Below are positions 20,670 through 29,724 of a DNA stretch of 34,814 nucleotides, one piece after another. The notes beneath the pieces are model-generated. The model ran no database searches and was not told the DNA's origin. It saw only the letters and a program-made list of their open reading frames with translations. The translations under genes and the position numbers were made by a program. Position 1 is the first letter of the stretch. Every line of letters starts with the position of its first letter. Source of the stretch: a virus; the IMG/VR virus record IMGVR_UViG_3300037796_000222, positions 1 through 34,814 of that record; one strand, 5' to 3'.

Positions 20670-21561
20670 GGTTCCACTCCTCTTGATACCGACCGGCCAG
20701 ATTCTCCATCCCATTTCGAAGCAGGACATTGATAGCCGCCGTCTCATCGGGGCGGCCCTCTACCCACTCTATATTAGCTGGGTCAATATGGGTCGGATCA
20801 CAGATCGTCAGCTCCATATTCACCGTAACCACATCCAGTGACTTCTCGAGCTTCCGAGCCCAGTTGTGATTCCCGGTCTCCTCACAGTACGCGACAGCGG
20901 CATCTACCACCCCTTGTGGGCCGCCACCGTTTTGGGTCGTATGCACGGCAATCATCCGAGCCAGCTTCGACGGAAACCGCTCCACGCCGGGAATATTATC
21001 ACTGACGTCCCCCTTGATCGCCTTGTACACCCCCATAATCTCAGGAGCATAACCGAGAGCGGAGATGATGTCCTTCCGGGTCTTGAGCTGATTCGCATAC
21101 TGAACCTCGACGTTATCGCGAATCACGAATTGCCACCAGTCTTGATCCTTCGAGACCAACAAGATGCGCCCGGGATCGCTATGCACAAACCACCCAGCAA
21201 GGTCGTCTGCCTCGAACCCATCGGCTGTAGCCTGATCCACCGGCAGGTGAGTGAGGAACTTTCGCACCGCGTTGATCCGCGAGAAGAACTCACCGGGGGC
21301 GTTTCCACGATTTCGCTTAACTCGATTGGCCTTGTAGAATGGGTACTTTCGCCGACGCCACTGATTTGACCCCTCCCACAGAAAGATGATCCGCGCCCCG
21401 GGCCACTTTATCTTGGTTTCCAGCACGAACTTCGCGAACCCATACAGCATGCCGGTTTGGTGACCATCGAAAGACAGGTCGATCCAATCCATGCGACCGG
21501 CCATGTTCATTGAATCTACGAGAATTAGACTGTAGGGGGAATGATTACTGAGACTCGGCAT
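20653..21561 (-). CDS. 5'-3' exonuclease (FEN family)
   Basis: This is a 302-residue protein from ATG 21561 (MPSLSNHSPYSLILVDSMNM), SD GAGGAGG. Metal-binding acids are seen in LILVDSMN (Asp16), DGFEADDLAG (115-123), SKDQDWW (137-143) and IKGDVSDNIPG (182-192). These are the conserved blocks of the PolA N-terminal nuclease and T4 RNase H/T5 FEN. It should remove RNA primers and flaps. As the polymerase nearby lacks this domain, the two genes together make a complete Pol I-like set. Confidence 0.9.
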   Translation of the reverse strand: MPSLSNHSPYSLILVDSMNMAGRMDWIDLSFDGHQTGMLYGFAKFVLETKIKWPGARIIFLWEGSNQWRRRKYPFYKANRVKRNRGNAPGEFFSRINAVRKFLTHLPVDQATADGFEADDLAGWFVHSDPGRILLVSKDQDWWQFVIRDNVEVQYANQLKTRKDIISALGYAPEIMGVYKAIKGDVSDNIPGVERFPSKLARMIAVHTTQNGGGPQGVVDAAVAYCEETGNHNWARKLEKSLDVVTVNMELTICDPTHIDPANIEWVEGRPDETAAINVLLRNGMENLAGRYQEEWNLVGRK

Positions 21562-21874
21562 CCGGAACCTCCTCTACCAGTTCGTCAGCAACAGCTCGTA
21601 GGTCGTTAATATGCACCAGTACCCAGAATCCCGGACGCCCTTTCTCTCGCAAGGCTACCACTGGGCGCTTCCCCTCCCCAGAGGCCAATACCTTCGTCTT
21701 GTCCCAAAGCGTTACAGCGGTATGCTTTACCCGCCACTTCACCTCGATGAACAATCGTGGGTGTGTTGTATCAGACTTGGTAAGTTTGGAGTTGCCACCA
21801 CTGAGGGAATTACGAAGAGCCCCAAAGGACTTTGCTATACTCCGCTCTGCCGCCTTCCACGCTTTGTCAGCCAT
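21545..21874 (-). CDS. PD-(D/E)XK nuclease, resolvase-like
   Basis: This is a 109-residue protein from ATG 21874 (MADKAWKAAERSIAKSFGAL), overlapping the previous stop by one base (TGATG). Glu10, Asp35 (SDTTHPR) and Glu44-x-Lys46 (FIEVKWR) match the E...D...ExK core of small restriction-fold nucleases such as archaeal Hjc-like Holliday-junction resolvases, which also start with KxxExxxA. With RecA and Mre11/Rad50 in the same operon, a branch-resolving role is likely. A single-strand or VRR-type nuclease remains possible. Confidence 0.65.
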   Translation of the reverse strand: MADKAWKAAERSIAKSFGALRNSLSGGNSKLTKSDTTHPRLFIEVKWRVKHTAVTLWDKTKVLASGEGKRPVVALREKGRPGFWVLVHINDLRAVADELVEEVPDAESQ

Positions 21875-22296
21875 CAGTCCAACAAGTCCTCGAACGAGTG
21901 CCAATCCTCCTCCCGCATAAGCAGGAACAAATACCCAACCAAATCGGCCACGTCATTCTTTCTCAACTCTTCTCCGTCGGCCCCCGCCTTGATGATCCGC
22001 TTCATCTTGTCATCGAGGCGTACCAGAATGGTCTGCCGGGCCAAACTATCCCCCTCTCGCATAAATCGGGTGAAAATACCAAGTGGATTGCCCGCCGAGT
22101 TCTCGTACCTCCTATTTTTTTCTACTAGAAAATCTCTGAACCCGTCAACCATCCAAGACAGCAATTCCTGCCCATCAACTTCAGAATCCATAGAAGCCGT
22201 CCGAAGATTCAGTGGCCCATCAGCCTCAGAACTAATCCGAAAACTTCCCGAATCAGCCTCTCCACCCGTAAACCGTAGGCTATTCTCATCCATCAT
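21874..22296 (-). CDS. Possible Nmad1/DUF1599-type MazG-like protein
   Basis: This is a 140-residue protein from ATG 22296 (MMDENSLRFTGGEADSGSFR), SD GAGGGGGG. The second half (FLVEKNRRYENSAGNPLGIF, RLDDKMKRI, NDVADLVGYLFLLM) follows the KNxxYGxS...R...K..R...D..DLxxY pattern of DUF1599. That all-alpha family is related to MazG NTP pyrophosphohydrolases and is often tied to nucleotide modification. The first 45 residues are disordered. The fold assignment is by pattern only. Confidence 0.5.
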   Translation of the reverse strand: MMDENSLRFTGGEADSGSFRISSEADGPLNLRTASMDSEVDGQELLSWMVDGFRDFLVEKNRRYENSAGNPLGIFTRFMREGDSLARQTILVRLDDKMKRIIKAGADGEELRKNDVADLVGYLFLLMREEDWHSFEDLLD

Positions 22297-22537
22297 TACG
22301 ACCCCCCTCTACAATATCTTCAATCTCGGCCAATTTGGCCAACTGAGCCTCAGACAACACCCCGCCACCCTCTGCATACGCGCCGGAGTCCACCTGATCA
22401 TAAATGCTATCAAGAAAATCTTCCTCCCAATCATTGAGCACAGCCTCATCAATGCACCGCTCAATTCGACGGAGTAGCTTATTTCGCTCCCTCATTTCCC
22501 GCTTTACTTCCCCCAGATTCTTTCTCAGTTCGCTCAT
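22286..22537 (-). CDS. Small charged helical protein
   Basis: This is an 83-residue protein from ATG 22537 (MSELRKNLGEVKREMRERNK), SD GGAGGAGG. It has a strongly charged N-terminal helix (possible coiled coil) and an acidic C-terminus. It overlaps the previous gene by 59 bases and the next by 11. The function is unknown. Confidence 0.7.
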   Translation of the reverse strand: MSELRKNLGEVKREMRERNKLLRRIERCIDEAVLNDWEEDFLDSIYDQVDSGAYAEGGGVLSEAQLAKLAEIEDIVEGGRNDG

Positions 22538-22718
22538 ATTCCTCCTCCAACACTTGATCGATAAGCTCCGCTACTATCTGCGGGATCAACGAAGTCCCAC
22601 CCCAGTAATTACGCTTTTCATCGGCAAACCGAAGCCGAAATCGCTCAAGGATGACCTCAGCAATCCGATTGGCCATCTCCGAACAGTTCCGACACGGCCG
22701 CTTCTTCCTTCGTCCCAT
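22479..22718 (-). CDS. Small CxxC protein
   Basis: This is a 79-residue protein from ATG 22718 (MGRRKKRPCRNCSEMANRIA), SD GGAGGTAG, starting 2 bases after the helicase stop. A basic CxxC start (residues 9-12) is followed by helical, acidic sequence. A half zinc-knuckle might be completed by dimerisation. No family is recognised. Confidence 0.7.
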   Translation of the reverse strand: MGRRKKRPCRNCSEMANRIAEVILERFRLRFADEKRNYWGGTSLIPQIVAELIDQVLEEEYERTEKESGGSKAGNEGAK

Positions 22719-22719
22719 A

Positions 22720-24393
22720 CTACCTCCACACAATCGCCTCGCGGATATACTTCGGAATAAATCGCTTGTTCATCCCGTAGAACCTCTTGAAATCGGAGTC
22801 CAGCAGATAAGTGATGGCTTTCTCGCTCTTACTGCGCACCGACCTACCCAGCGCCTGCACGAACATCAGCGTGGTCATGTAACCATACCAGCTCTTGTCG
22901 ATGTCCATCTTTCGCTTCACGCGCTTGTCACCGAGGCTTGGATACGGAACCTTGCAGAACACCTGCACCTTACTCAAATCGCCCGATAGATCGAGACCCT
23001 CGCGCAGCCCGGATGCAACAATGAAGCTACCGGGCTTCTTCCGGTGTACCTCGAGCATCTCCTGCGGGCTCGAGAAGTCCTTATTAAAAGTTAGGCGCTC
23101 ATCTTTCAATACTGAGCGCAGGTATTTAGCCGTCTTTTCATTGTGGGTCTGAATGATCCCCTTCCGATCTGGATACCGATCGAGAATTGCCTGCACCTCG
23201 GTCGCCAACAGCGGGAGGGTATTCTCACGCTCTGAGTATTTCATCGACCCCACCGGCCGAAACACAATGGGTCGGTTCTTCGCCGGGAACGTCGAGGGGA
23301 GATCAATGAAGTAGACCTCATCTGGGGAGGCCCCGATAGACCGGGCAAACAGATCTTTGTCCAGAAGCGTTGCCGACATCATGAGGAATCGCTGCGCCAT
23401 AGGAAACAGAGACTCACGAACAAACGACCCGACGAACACCGGACGAAACGTCACCCGCTGATAAGCCCCCTTATCCTCGTACTCGAAGACATACTCTACC
23501 GAACCTCCCCGATCCCGATTTAGGACATACCGACCAAGCCGATGCTCAAGTCGGGTCAGATCCTCAAGCTCCCGCACCTGATCGGGCTCGAGTCCGAACT
23601 GATCTCCACCCCGTACCGCATCGAGGGTCTTTATCTGCCGCCGCACGTACTCAAGTTCACTTCGCACCAGCCGATCGTAATCATCGATGTCGGAGTACTC
23701 TGGAATCACAAGTTCTGGACGGCCGTAACTCGAGAGAGTGAACTCCATAAAGTTGAGGTACTTCTCCTCAAGATTGTGCGCCTCGTCTATGATCATGAGT
23801 TGCCGGGGGGAGAAAGAGTGTGAGAGATAGCCCTGATAGTAGAACGAATCGAAGTTGTGCACCGTCACCGGAGCCTTCTGTGCTGCCTTCTTCGCCTCCC
23901 CATACGGGCACGAAGCGATCTTGTGGGCCCGCTTTCGCTGGCACGGACAGTTCGCACAAGTCGTGTTCAACGGCTCACCGGTATCGGGGTCGACCTCCCA
24001 CTTACTCTTGTACTCACCCCGACCCTTCATGATGAACATATCGTCAAACTCTCGAGCGTACTGATCTTGAAGAATCTTCTGCCCGGTCAGAATGTGCGTA
24101 TCCCCCGCCTCGAAGGCGATAGCCCGACCGATGATGGACTTCCCCGACCCGGTCGGAGCATTCAGAAAGACAAACCGATATCCCTGCTGGAAGGCGGCGT
24201 CGATTTCTTCGATTGCCTCCCGCTGGTGTTCCCGAAACGCGGGTGCCGTGAAATGGTCGACGCCCCGTCCTGTTCCACCAAATACGTTAGGAGCCTCTCC
24301 AACACGCGCCTCCCCAGTAACAGCTCCATTGCGAACCGATATTCCCCCGTCGATTTTCCCACTCCCTCTACGTGCGTATGGTGTCTCTGACAT
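22720..24393 (-). CDS. DinG/Rad3-like superfamily 2 helicase
   Basis: This is a 557-residue protein from ATG 24393 (MSETPYARRGSGKIDGGISV), SD TGGAG. About 50 disordered residues come first. Then follow FREHQREAI, Walker A NAPTGSGKS (78-86), a four-cysteine cluster (Cys146, 149, 151, 162) placed like the Fe-S cluster of XPD and DinG, the DEAH box (203-206), and the C-terminal motifs ASGLREGLDLSG and VQALGRSVRS. Such helicases move 5'-3' on single strands and clear R-loops or stalled forks. Its start lies 232 bases inside the HNH gene upstream, which is odd; the first conserved motif lies just past that overlap. Confidence 0.87.
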   Translation of the reverse strand: MSETPYARRGSGKIDGGISVRNGAVTGEARVGEAPNVFGGTGRGVDHFTAPAFREHQREAIEEIDAAFQQGYRFVFLNAPTGSGKSIIGRAIAFEAGDTHILTGQKILQDQYAREFDDMFIMKGRGEYKSKWEVDPDTGEPLNTTCANCPCQRKRAHKIASCPYGEAKKAAQKAPVTVHNFDSFYYQGYLSHSFSPRQLMIIDEAHNLEEKYLNFMEFTLSSYGRPELVIPEYSDIDDYDRLVRSELEYVRRQIKTLDAVRGGDQFGLEPDQVRELEDLTRLEHRLGRYVLNRDRGGSVEYVFEYEDKGAYQRVTFRPVFVGSFVRESLFPMAQRFLMMSATLLDKDLFARSIGASPDEVYFIDLPSTFPAKNRPIVFRPVGSMKYSERENTLPLLATEVQAILDRYPDRKGIIQTHNEKTAKYLRSVLKDERLTFNKDFSSPQEMLEVHRKKPGSFIVASGLREGLDLSGDLSKVQVFCKVPYPSLGDKRVKRKMDIDKSWYGYMTTLMFVQALGRSVRSKSEKAITYLLDSDFKRFYGMNKRFIPKYIREAIVWR

Positions 24394-24569
24394 AGTAACA
24401 CTCCATTCTCGACTATCAACCGCGTTGCTTTCTCCCCCCGCCGAATCACATGGTGCGGGGAGGTGTTGTAGTCCGGCGTCGTACACCCGGGCCACGCGCA
24501 CACCCCCCGATACTTCTCACGCACCAGCCGCGACCACTCCGCATCGTTTGCGGCGAACGTCCAGCTCAC
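24162..24569 (-). CDS. HNH endonuclease (GTG start)
   Basis: This is a 135-residue protein from GTG 24569, GTGA-coupled to the Rad50 stop and behind GGAGGTGAC. Residues 20-68 are an HNH module: YRGVCAWPGCTTPDYNTSPH, then HHVIRRGEKATRLIVENGVL, then CQRHHTHVEG, with the CxxxxC and CxxH zinc ligands. The second half (YRFAMELLLGRRVLERLL...) overlaps the helicase start. It sits between rad50-like and dinG-like genes, a typical spot for a mobile HNH gene. Confidence 0.75.
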   Translation of the reverse strand: MSWTFAANDAEWSRLVREKYRGVCAWPGCTTPDYNTSPHHVIRRGEKATRLIVENGVLLCQRHHTHVEGVGKSTGEYRFAMELLLGRRVLERLLTYLVEQDGASTISRHPRFGNTSGRQSKKSTPPSSRDIGLSF

Positions 24570-26545
24570 GTCACCTCCGCAACCGATGCACCGGAGACCA
24601 TGTCTACCTCGATGTTTCGGTCGAATATCTCGCGCACCGATGCGTGAGATACCATGAACACCTGCTCATACCGCCGCTGCAGGATGTGCTTGACCGTCCG
24701 GATGAGGTTGTCCCGGTTATGAGGGCTGAGATTCGCGGTGATCTCATCGAGTACCAGAAATGGTACATTCACCCCCCGGCTCTCGGAAACGATCTGGGCG
24801 ATGGCCTCACGGACTGCGAAGTAGAACATCGCCTGCTGGCCCTGCGAAAGCATCTTGTAGCGGTGCTTTCCGGACTCATGGTAGAGATAGAACTCCACAC
24901 CCGGCTTCCCGGACTGCTCCACGTCTTCAATGGTGATTGTACCGGAGTCAAACTCGGAGAACACCTCGGTGGCCCTGCGCTCGATCTCCACGCGGAGATC
25001 TTCGAGAAGCTGCTTCGGGATGCCATACCGGCTGAATGCCCCGGACACAATCTCGATGGCCTCCAGCTCACGCTCGGCGTCCTTCACGGTAGCCTCTGCC
25101 TCTTTCAGCCGAGAGCGGTTCTCTTTCACCTGCTCGATAGCCTTCTTCTCGGCTTTGATAGCAGATGTGACCCCGCCAAGGTTTCCCTGCGCCTCTTCGA
25201 TCTCCTCATTCAGCTTCTCGATCTTCTCGGCTACCCCGGAGAACTCACGATCGATACGATCCGATACGCGCACGTACTCATAGTCCCACCGGCTAACCTC
25301 GGCGTCAGCTTGCTTGAGCTGATGCTTCAATCGCTTCAGGTCTTCCTCGCCGTCATGGTACGAGCTGTGAATATCCTCGAGCTGCCGCGTATACCGGTCG
25401 AGCGCGTCTCTCATCTCGTCGATCTCTTCGATCTGACCTGTCTTGTAATCCAGCTTGTCCCGCAGCTCCTCGATCTCGGCGTCGATTTCCTTCAACTGGT
25501 TCTTCCACTGCTCGACGATACCCTCACCAAGCTCCGAGTGACAAAGCGGACACTCGGTCACCTCACCCGACTGGGTGGCAACCGACAGCAGCTCAGACAT
25601 GGTGCGATCACGGGCAATGGTCTTCTCCATATCTGCAGCCTGCGCCTGCAGCGTCTCGCGGAGGTCTGCCTTCAACTCATCTTTGATCTCCTCACGTGCC
25701 TGACGGAGCGTTTCCGAGCGCTCACTCAGACGAGAAAGCTCACCCTCACGCTGGTCAACCGCCCCCTCGATCTCCTGACGCTGTTTGCGTGCGGCCCGCG
25801 CATTCGCCTGCGCATCGGCTCGATTGTTCAACAGGGCTCGATACGCCTCGTCCTGTGCCGAAAGATCGTTTCGCTCGGATCGGAGCCGATCTACCTGATC
25901 GGCGTACTCTTTCTCCATAGCCCGAAGCCGGGTGATCTGTTCCTTGTGCTGATCGGAATCGAGGTCGCCCTCTTTTAGCGCCGTTACCGCACCCCGGGAC
26001 GACTCGAGCTTCTTTCCCACACGCTTCTTTCGGTCTTGGGTCTTCTGGTACATCTTCGCGAAGGTATGGGTACGGGCAATCGACTGGAGCATCTCGAGAC
26101 GCTTCGATGGTACGGCTGCGAGAATGTTATCTGAGTCCATACCGAAGAAGGCGGTCAGCATGAACGTCTTCCCATCCATACCGAAGAGCTGCTCTATGCG
26201 CTCTGCGGTGCCCTGACCACTCGCCTCGACCTCACCATTTACGGTAACCTGCGAGTGCCCCTTCCCCGAAGCCGTGAGACCACGGGTAACCACCGTTAGA
26301 TCACCGGAATGCGGGACGTTGGCAATGGTGACGCTCACCTCGTGACTCCCGTCACCGGTGTCCCGAGACAGCTCGTAGCTGTACCCACGACCCATACCAA
26401 ATAGGGTATAGGGGAGGGCCTCAAGCAGCGCCGACTTTCCCTTTCCGTTATCACCGACCACCGCCACAGTATGATCACCGCCTCCCAGCTCTACATCCAC
26501 ACTTGCATAGGACAGAAAGTCCGTCAGCTTAAACCGCCTAAGCAT
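24566..26545 (-). CDS. Rad50/SbcC-like ATPase (T4 gp46 type)
   Basis: This is a 659-residue protein from ATG 26545 (MLRRFKLTDFLSYASVDVEL), SD GGAGGTGCGAG. Walker A VVGDNGKGKS (29-38), long coiled coils (about 165-325 and 345-510) with a CPLC zinc hook at 332-335, the ABC signature LSQGQQ (566-571) and Walker B FLVLDE (596-601) are all present. Paired with the Mre11-like gene upstream (8-base overlap), it should process double-strand ends for recombination-dependent replication. It is shorter than host SbcC, as is usual for phages. Confidence 0.93.
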   Translation of the reverse strand: MLRRFKLTDFLSYASVDVELGGGDHTVAVVGDNGKGKSALLEALPYTLFGMGRGYSYELSRDTGDGSHEVSVTIANVPHSGDLTVVTRGLTASGKGHSQVTVNGEVEASGQGTAERIEQLFGMDGKTFMLTAFFGMDSDNILAAVPSKRLEMLQSIARTHTFAKMYQKTQDRKKRVGKKLESSRGAVTALKEGDLDSDQHKEQITRLRAMEKEYADQVDRLRSERNDLSAQDEAYRALLNNRADAQANARAARKQRQEIEGAVDQREGELSRLSERSETLRQAREEIKDELKADLRETLQAQAADMEKTIARDRTMSELLSVATQSGEVTECPLCHSELGEGIVEQWKNQLKEIDAEIEELRDKLDYKTGQIEEIDEMRDALDRYTRQLEDIHSSYHDGEEDLKRLKHQLKQADAEVSRWDYEYVRVSDRIDREFSGVAEKIEKLNEEIEEAQGNLGGVTSAIKAEKKAIEQVKENRSRLKEAEATVKDAERELEAIEIVSGAFSRYGIPKQLLEDLRVEIERRATEVFSEFDSGTITIEDVEQSGKPGVEFYLYHESGKHRYKMLSQGQQAMFYFAVREAIAQIVSESRGVNVPFLVLDEITANLSPHNRDNLIRTVKHILQRRYEQVFMVSHASVREIFDRNIEVDMVSGASVAEVT

Positions 26546-27671
26546 CTCGCACCTCCGCTATTACCTCGTGCCCGATCTGACGGGCCAGCTCCTTCACCCG
26601 GCGTCCTGCCTTCTGCTCATCCATGTACTGGTCGAAGACCTCATCCGGATTGAGATTCGTCTTAATGGCCTCACGGGTATCCTCATCGGCCCGGCGTCGG
26701 GATTCCTCCTCGCGCTGAATATCCACCTCAAACCGAGATACGTACCCGAACTGATTGAACGCACGCTTTATAGCAAGCTCATCGACCTGCGCACGACTGC
26801 GGGCGCGTACGACGATTTTGATGATCGAGTCTTCTGCCAGCGGCCGGATCGTCTCCGGATCGAGGTTGACGTGATCCTTCGATACGAGGTCGATCTCCAC
26901 GAGCTGGTACGGAGTGATACTTGATTCATAGGGAAACCACTGTGGCCCGTCCTTGGCAAGCCGAATGTAGCCTTTTTCATCTTCAACCTCACCGAAGTTG
27001 TTGACCGTGAGACTTCCGGGGTAGATCACCCGACCCTTTCGATCCGTGATCTCCGTTTGATCGTGGATATGACCGAGAATCGCCGTACCGAACGGAGCAA
27101 CCTGCTCGAGGTCGAAAACCATCGCGTTCGCGGCCTCGAAGAAAATGTCGTTCTCGTACTGAACGCCCTTCACCATCGCATGACCAATGACCACGTCTGC
27201 CTCATTGAACTGCACGTGCTCGGCGAAGAATTGACTATAGGAACCGTGTTCCTCCTCAATCCGGTCGAGAACGTGACGAGGAAGGTGTGGGAAAAACGCC
27301 ACACGAGTTCCCTCGATCTCATAAATACCGGGATCGAAGACCTCGACAACGTTGTCCATAGCCAACGAGGTAAACATCTGAAGGTTCGCAAGCCGGACGT
27401 CACAGTCATGGTTCCCCGGAATGTGATACACGTCAATCCCGGCCCGACCACAATCTGCGAGAAACTTCCCATATATCCCGATAGCCTCAACCCGTGGATG
27501 CACGGTGTCGAACACGTCCCCGGCCACCACTATCGTCGAATCACCATGCTCCTGTGCCACCCGTACAACCTCGGTCAACCTCGCCGAAATATCGATGTCC
27601 CGCCTCGGGGTTGCACCGATCATAATGGTATCCGACTTTCGCCCAATGTGTAGATCTGCAATTACAATCAT
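26538..27671 (-). CDS. Mre11/SbcD-like nuclease (T4 gp47 type)
   Basis: This is a 377-residue protein from ATG 27671 (MIVIADLHIGRKSDTIMIGA), ATGA-coupled to recA. Calcineurin-type metal-binding motifs appear in order: ADLHIG (5-10), AGDVFD (50-55), PGNHD (85-89), IGHAM and LGHIHD. The C-terminal third is charged and helical (REEESRRRADEDTREAIKTN) and would contact Rad50. Together they form the end-resection nuclease of the phage recombination system. Confidence 0.93.
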   Translation of the reverse strand: MIVIADLHIGRKSDTIMIGATPRRDIDISARLTEVVRVAQEHGDSTIVVAGDVFDTVHPRVEAIGIYGKFLADCGRAGIDVYHIPGNHDCDVRLANLQMFTSLAMDNVVEVFDPGIYEIEGTRVAFFPHLPRHVLDRIEEEHGSYSQFFAEHVQFNEADVVIGHAMVKGVQYENDIFFEAANAMVFDLEQVAPFGTAILGHIHDQTEITDRKGRVIYPGSLTVNNFGEVEDEKGYIRLAKDGPQWFPYESSITPYQLVEIDLVSKDHVNLDPETIRPLAEDSIIKIVVRARSRAQVDELAIKRAFNQFGYVSRFEVDIQREEESRRRADEDTREAIKTNLNPDEVFDQYMDEQKAGRRVKELARQIGHEVIAEVRDA

Positions 27672-28687
27672 GCGTACTCCTTCACCTTCGCCGCCACGTC
27701 TGCCTGTACCTCCGGATCATCTACAATAACCTTCAGAAGACCCTTGTCGGTGTACTCCTTGTCCTTACTCGGTAGGTACAGCTTCTTTCCCTCATCAAAC
27801 ACCCCGACATATCTGAGGAACTCCACCGCGTCGAGAAACCGGTCTACCCCCTCCCCGTAGTTGATGCGAAAGCTCGCGGTGCGGAACGGAGCGTAGGCCT
27901 TGTTTTTGACCACCTTCACGTTGACCCCAATAGAGGCCTCGTATTCTTCCTCTTTGCCATAGACCGAAAGCGATTTCTTCTTCTTGGCACCGCCGCGAGG
28001 GCTACGCACTTCCAGCCGGTAGCTGGCGAAGAACTTCAGCGCCTTTCCACCCGGGGTAGTCTCAGGGTTGCCAAACATTACCCCTACCTTCATGCGAATC
28101 TGATTGATGAAGATCACGACGGCCTTGTGACTGCTAGCCAGCGGGGTGACCTTACGCAGAGCCTGACCCATCATCCGACCCTGTAGACCGACGTGCTGGT
28201 CGCCCATATCCCCCTCAATCTCAGCTTTGGGGCTGAGGGCAGCAACCGAGTCAACCACCACCAGCTTATACCCCTTCTCAATACCCTTGATCACCGCATC
28301 GAGCCCCTGCTCTCCAGTATCCGGTTGGGCCACCGTCATCCGATCGAGATCGATACCAATCTGATAGGCGTAGGTAGGATCAACCGCGTGTTCGGCATCG
28401 ACAAACAGCACCGGAACCTCGATACCGCTTGCATCCTCCAGCCGCTGAGCCTCATAGACCGCGTGAAGTGCGAGGGTGGTCTTCCCGCCGGATTCGGGGC
28501 CATACACCTCGGCAATTCGCCCCCACTGGTAGCCCACGAGCGGGTTACCACTGAGGGCCTGATTCAACATCAGGCTCCCACTAGAAAGACCCGAGGAGAC
28601 CGTTGCGGCCTCCCCGGGTTTGAGAGAAGTCAACAGATCTGAGTTCAGTTCCTTGTTGACGGCCGCCTGTAGCTCATCGAGTTTCAC
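27668..28687 (-). CDS. recA: RecA-type recombinase
   Basis: This is a 339-residue protein from GTG 28687, GTGA-coupled to the SSB-like gene and behind GGGAGG. Walker A GPESGGKTT (63-71), VLFVDAEHAVDP, Walker B KLVVVDSVAAL and loop L2 region INQIRMKVGVMFGNPETTPG are near-bacterial RecA motifs. It is closer to RecA than to T4 UvsX, whose function it shares: strand exchange in recombination-dependent replication. The C-terminus is shorter and less acidic than in E. coli RecA. Confidence 0.95.
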   Translation of the reverse strand: MKLDELQAAVNKELNSDLLTSLKPGEAATVSSGLSSGSLMLNQALSGNPLVGYQWGRIAEVYGPESGGKTTLALHAVYEAQRLEDASGIEVPVLFVDAEHAVDPTYAYQIGIDLDRMTVAQPDTGEQGLDAVIKGIEKGYKLVVVDSVAALSPKAEIEGDMGDQHVGLQGRMMGQALRKVTPLASSHKAVVIFINQIRMKVGVMFGNPETTPGGKALKFFASYRLEVRSPRGGAKKKKSLSVYGKEEEYEASIGVNVKVVKNKAYAPFRTASFRINYGEGVDRFLDAVEFLRYVGVFDEGKKLYLPSKDKEYTDKGLLKVIVDDPEVQADVAAKVKEYA

Positions 28688-29709
28688 AGGCGCGACCTCC
28701 CACTCTTGCGCTTCTTCGATTTCGATACCGAATCGGGCCGCTTCTTCGGCTTCGGCTTGGCAACAGACTCTTCCTCTTCATCGTCCTCGACGTCGGAGAG
28801 ATTGTCTTCTCCGGGAATGTCATCCTCGAAGTCGTCGGCTGGGTCCACATCCTCGTCATCAGATGGGTCTTCGTCGTCCAGCTCGTCATCGGACAGCTCG
28901 ACGACACCGGCGTCGATCTCTTCCTCTTCATCATCCTCCTCACCAAAGGCCTCCGCTGCCACCAACTCTGCGGCCTGCTCGAGACGATCCAGATCGATCT
29001 CGAAGTCGGCGCTTATGTCCAACTCATCGAGCATCTCGGAGGGAACCTCCGGGGCATCCGACTGATGCGGATCGGGAGTCCAGAACACCTCTTTGAAATT
29101 GCCAGACTTCTTCTCCTTGTGCGACCACAGAATGCGATTTACGAGGTCTTCTCCACCCTTAATGAAGGAAAAATTGTCGTCGTCGATGGTCGAAACCAAC
29201 CGATTGAACTGATTATGCGTGAGAGACAGCACCCCGACTGCTACCGGGTTCTCTTCCTTCTCCTCATCATCATCGGGAAGCTCGAAGTCGGCGACCCACT
29301 CTTTCTTCCCGGGGTACTTGCGCCGCACACCACGAATGGCGAGGAAGTGCGCCTCGTACTTCCCACGGTTGCGGTTGCCGATGTTCTTCAGCTCCTCACC
29401 ACGCTTCTTGGCATCGGAATCGTCGAGCCCACGAAGGCGCTTGCCTTCCTTGTAGACCCGCATAACCGTATCGCAAGCAGGACAGTCGTCGGTCGCGAGT
29501 CCCCCAGCGTCGGGGCCACCTCCGCAGACCGCGCGCATCGTGCGATCATCGGCGGTCTTCACATAGTGAACGAACCCATCGGCATAATCCAAACTAAGCA
29601 GATACCACGGGGTCTTCTGATCCGGAATCGGGAGTCTGTTCGACTTCCCCCCGGACTCTGTCGCCGTCTGGGACTGGCGAACGTCATCCTTGCTCTGAAG
29701 TGATTTCAT
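28684..29709 (-). CDS. Putative single-stranded DNA-binding protein (gp32-like)
   Basis: This is a 341-residue protein from ATG 29709 (MKSLQSKDDVRQSQTATESG), SD GCAGGAGGTGTG. One cysteine (C62) plus CPAC (76-79) gives a possible zinc site in the first third, as in T4 gp32. A core of about 200 residues is followed by an extreme Asp/Glu stretch (about 260-320). Its place directly upstream of recA and the gp46/47 pair supports an SSB. It is odd that the acidic stretch is followed by a basic tail of about 20 residues (KPKPKKRPDSVSKSKKRKSG) instead of ending the protein. Confidence 0.6.
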   Translation of the reverse strand: MKSLQSKDDVRQSQTATESGGKSNRLPIPDQKTPWYLLSLDYADGFVHYVKTADDRTMRAVCGGGPDAGGLATDDCPACDTVMRVYKEGKRLRGLDDSDAKKRGEELKNIGNRNRGKYEAHFLAIRGVRRKYPGKKEWVADFELPDDDEEKEENPVAVGVLSLTHNQFNRLVSTIDDDNFSFIKGGEDLVNRILWSHKEKKSGNFKEVFWTPDPHQSDAPEVPSEMLDELDISADFEIDLDRLEQAAELVAAEAFGEEDDEEEEIDAGVVELSDDELDDEDPSDDEDVDPADDFEDDIPGEDNLSDVEDDEEEESVAKPKPKKRPDSVSKSKKRKSGRSRL

Positions 29710-29724
29710 ACTCCACACCTCCTG

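Noticed and set aside
24092-25978. 628-residue plus-strand frame
   Set aside because: It is antisense to the Rad50-like and HNH genes. The length results from skewed codon use on the opposite strand.
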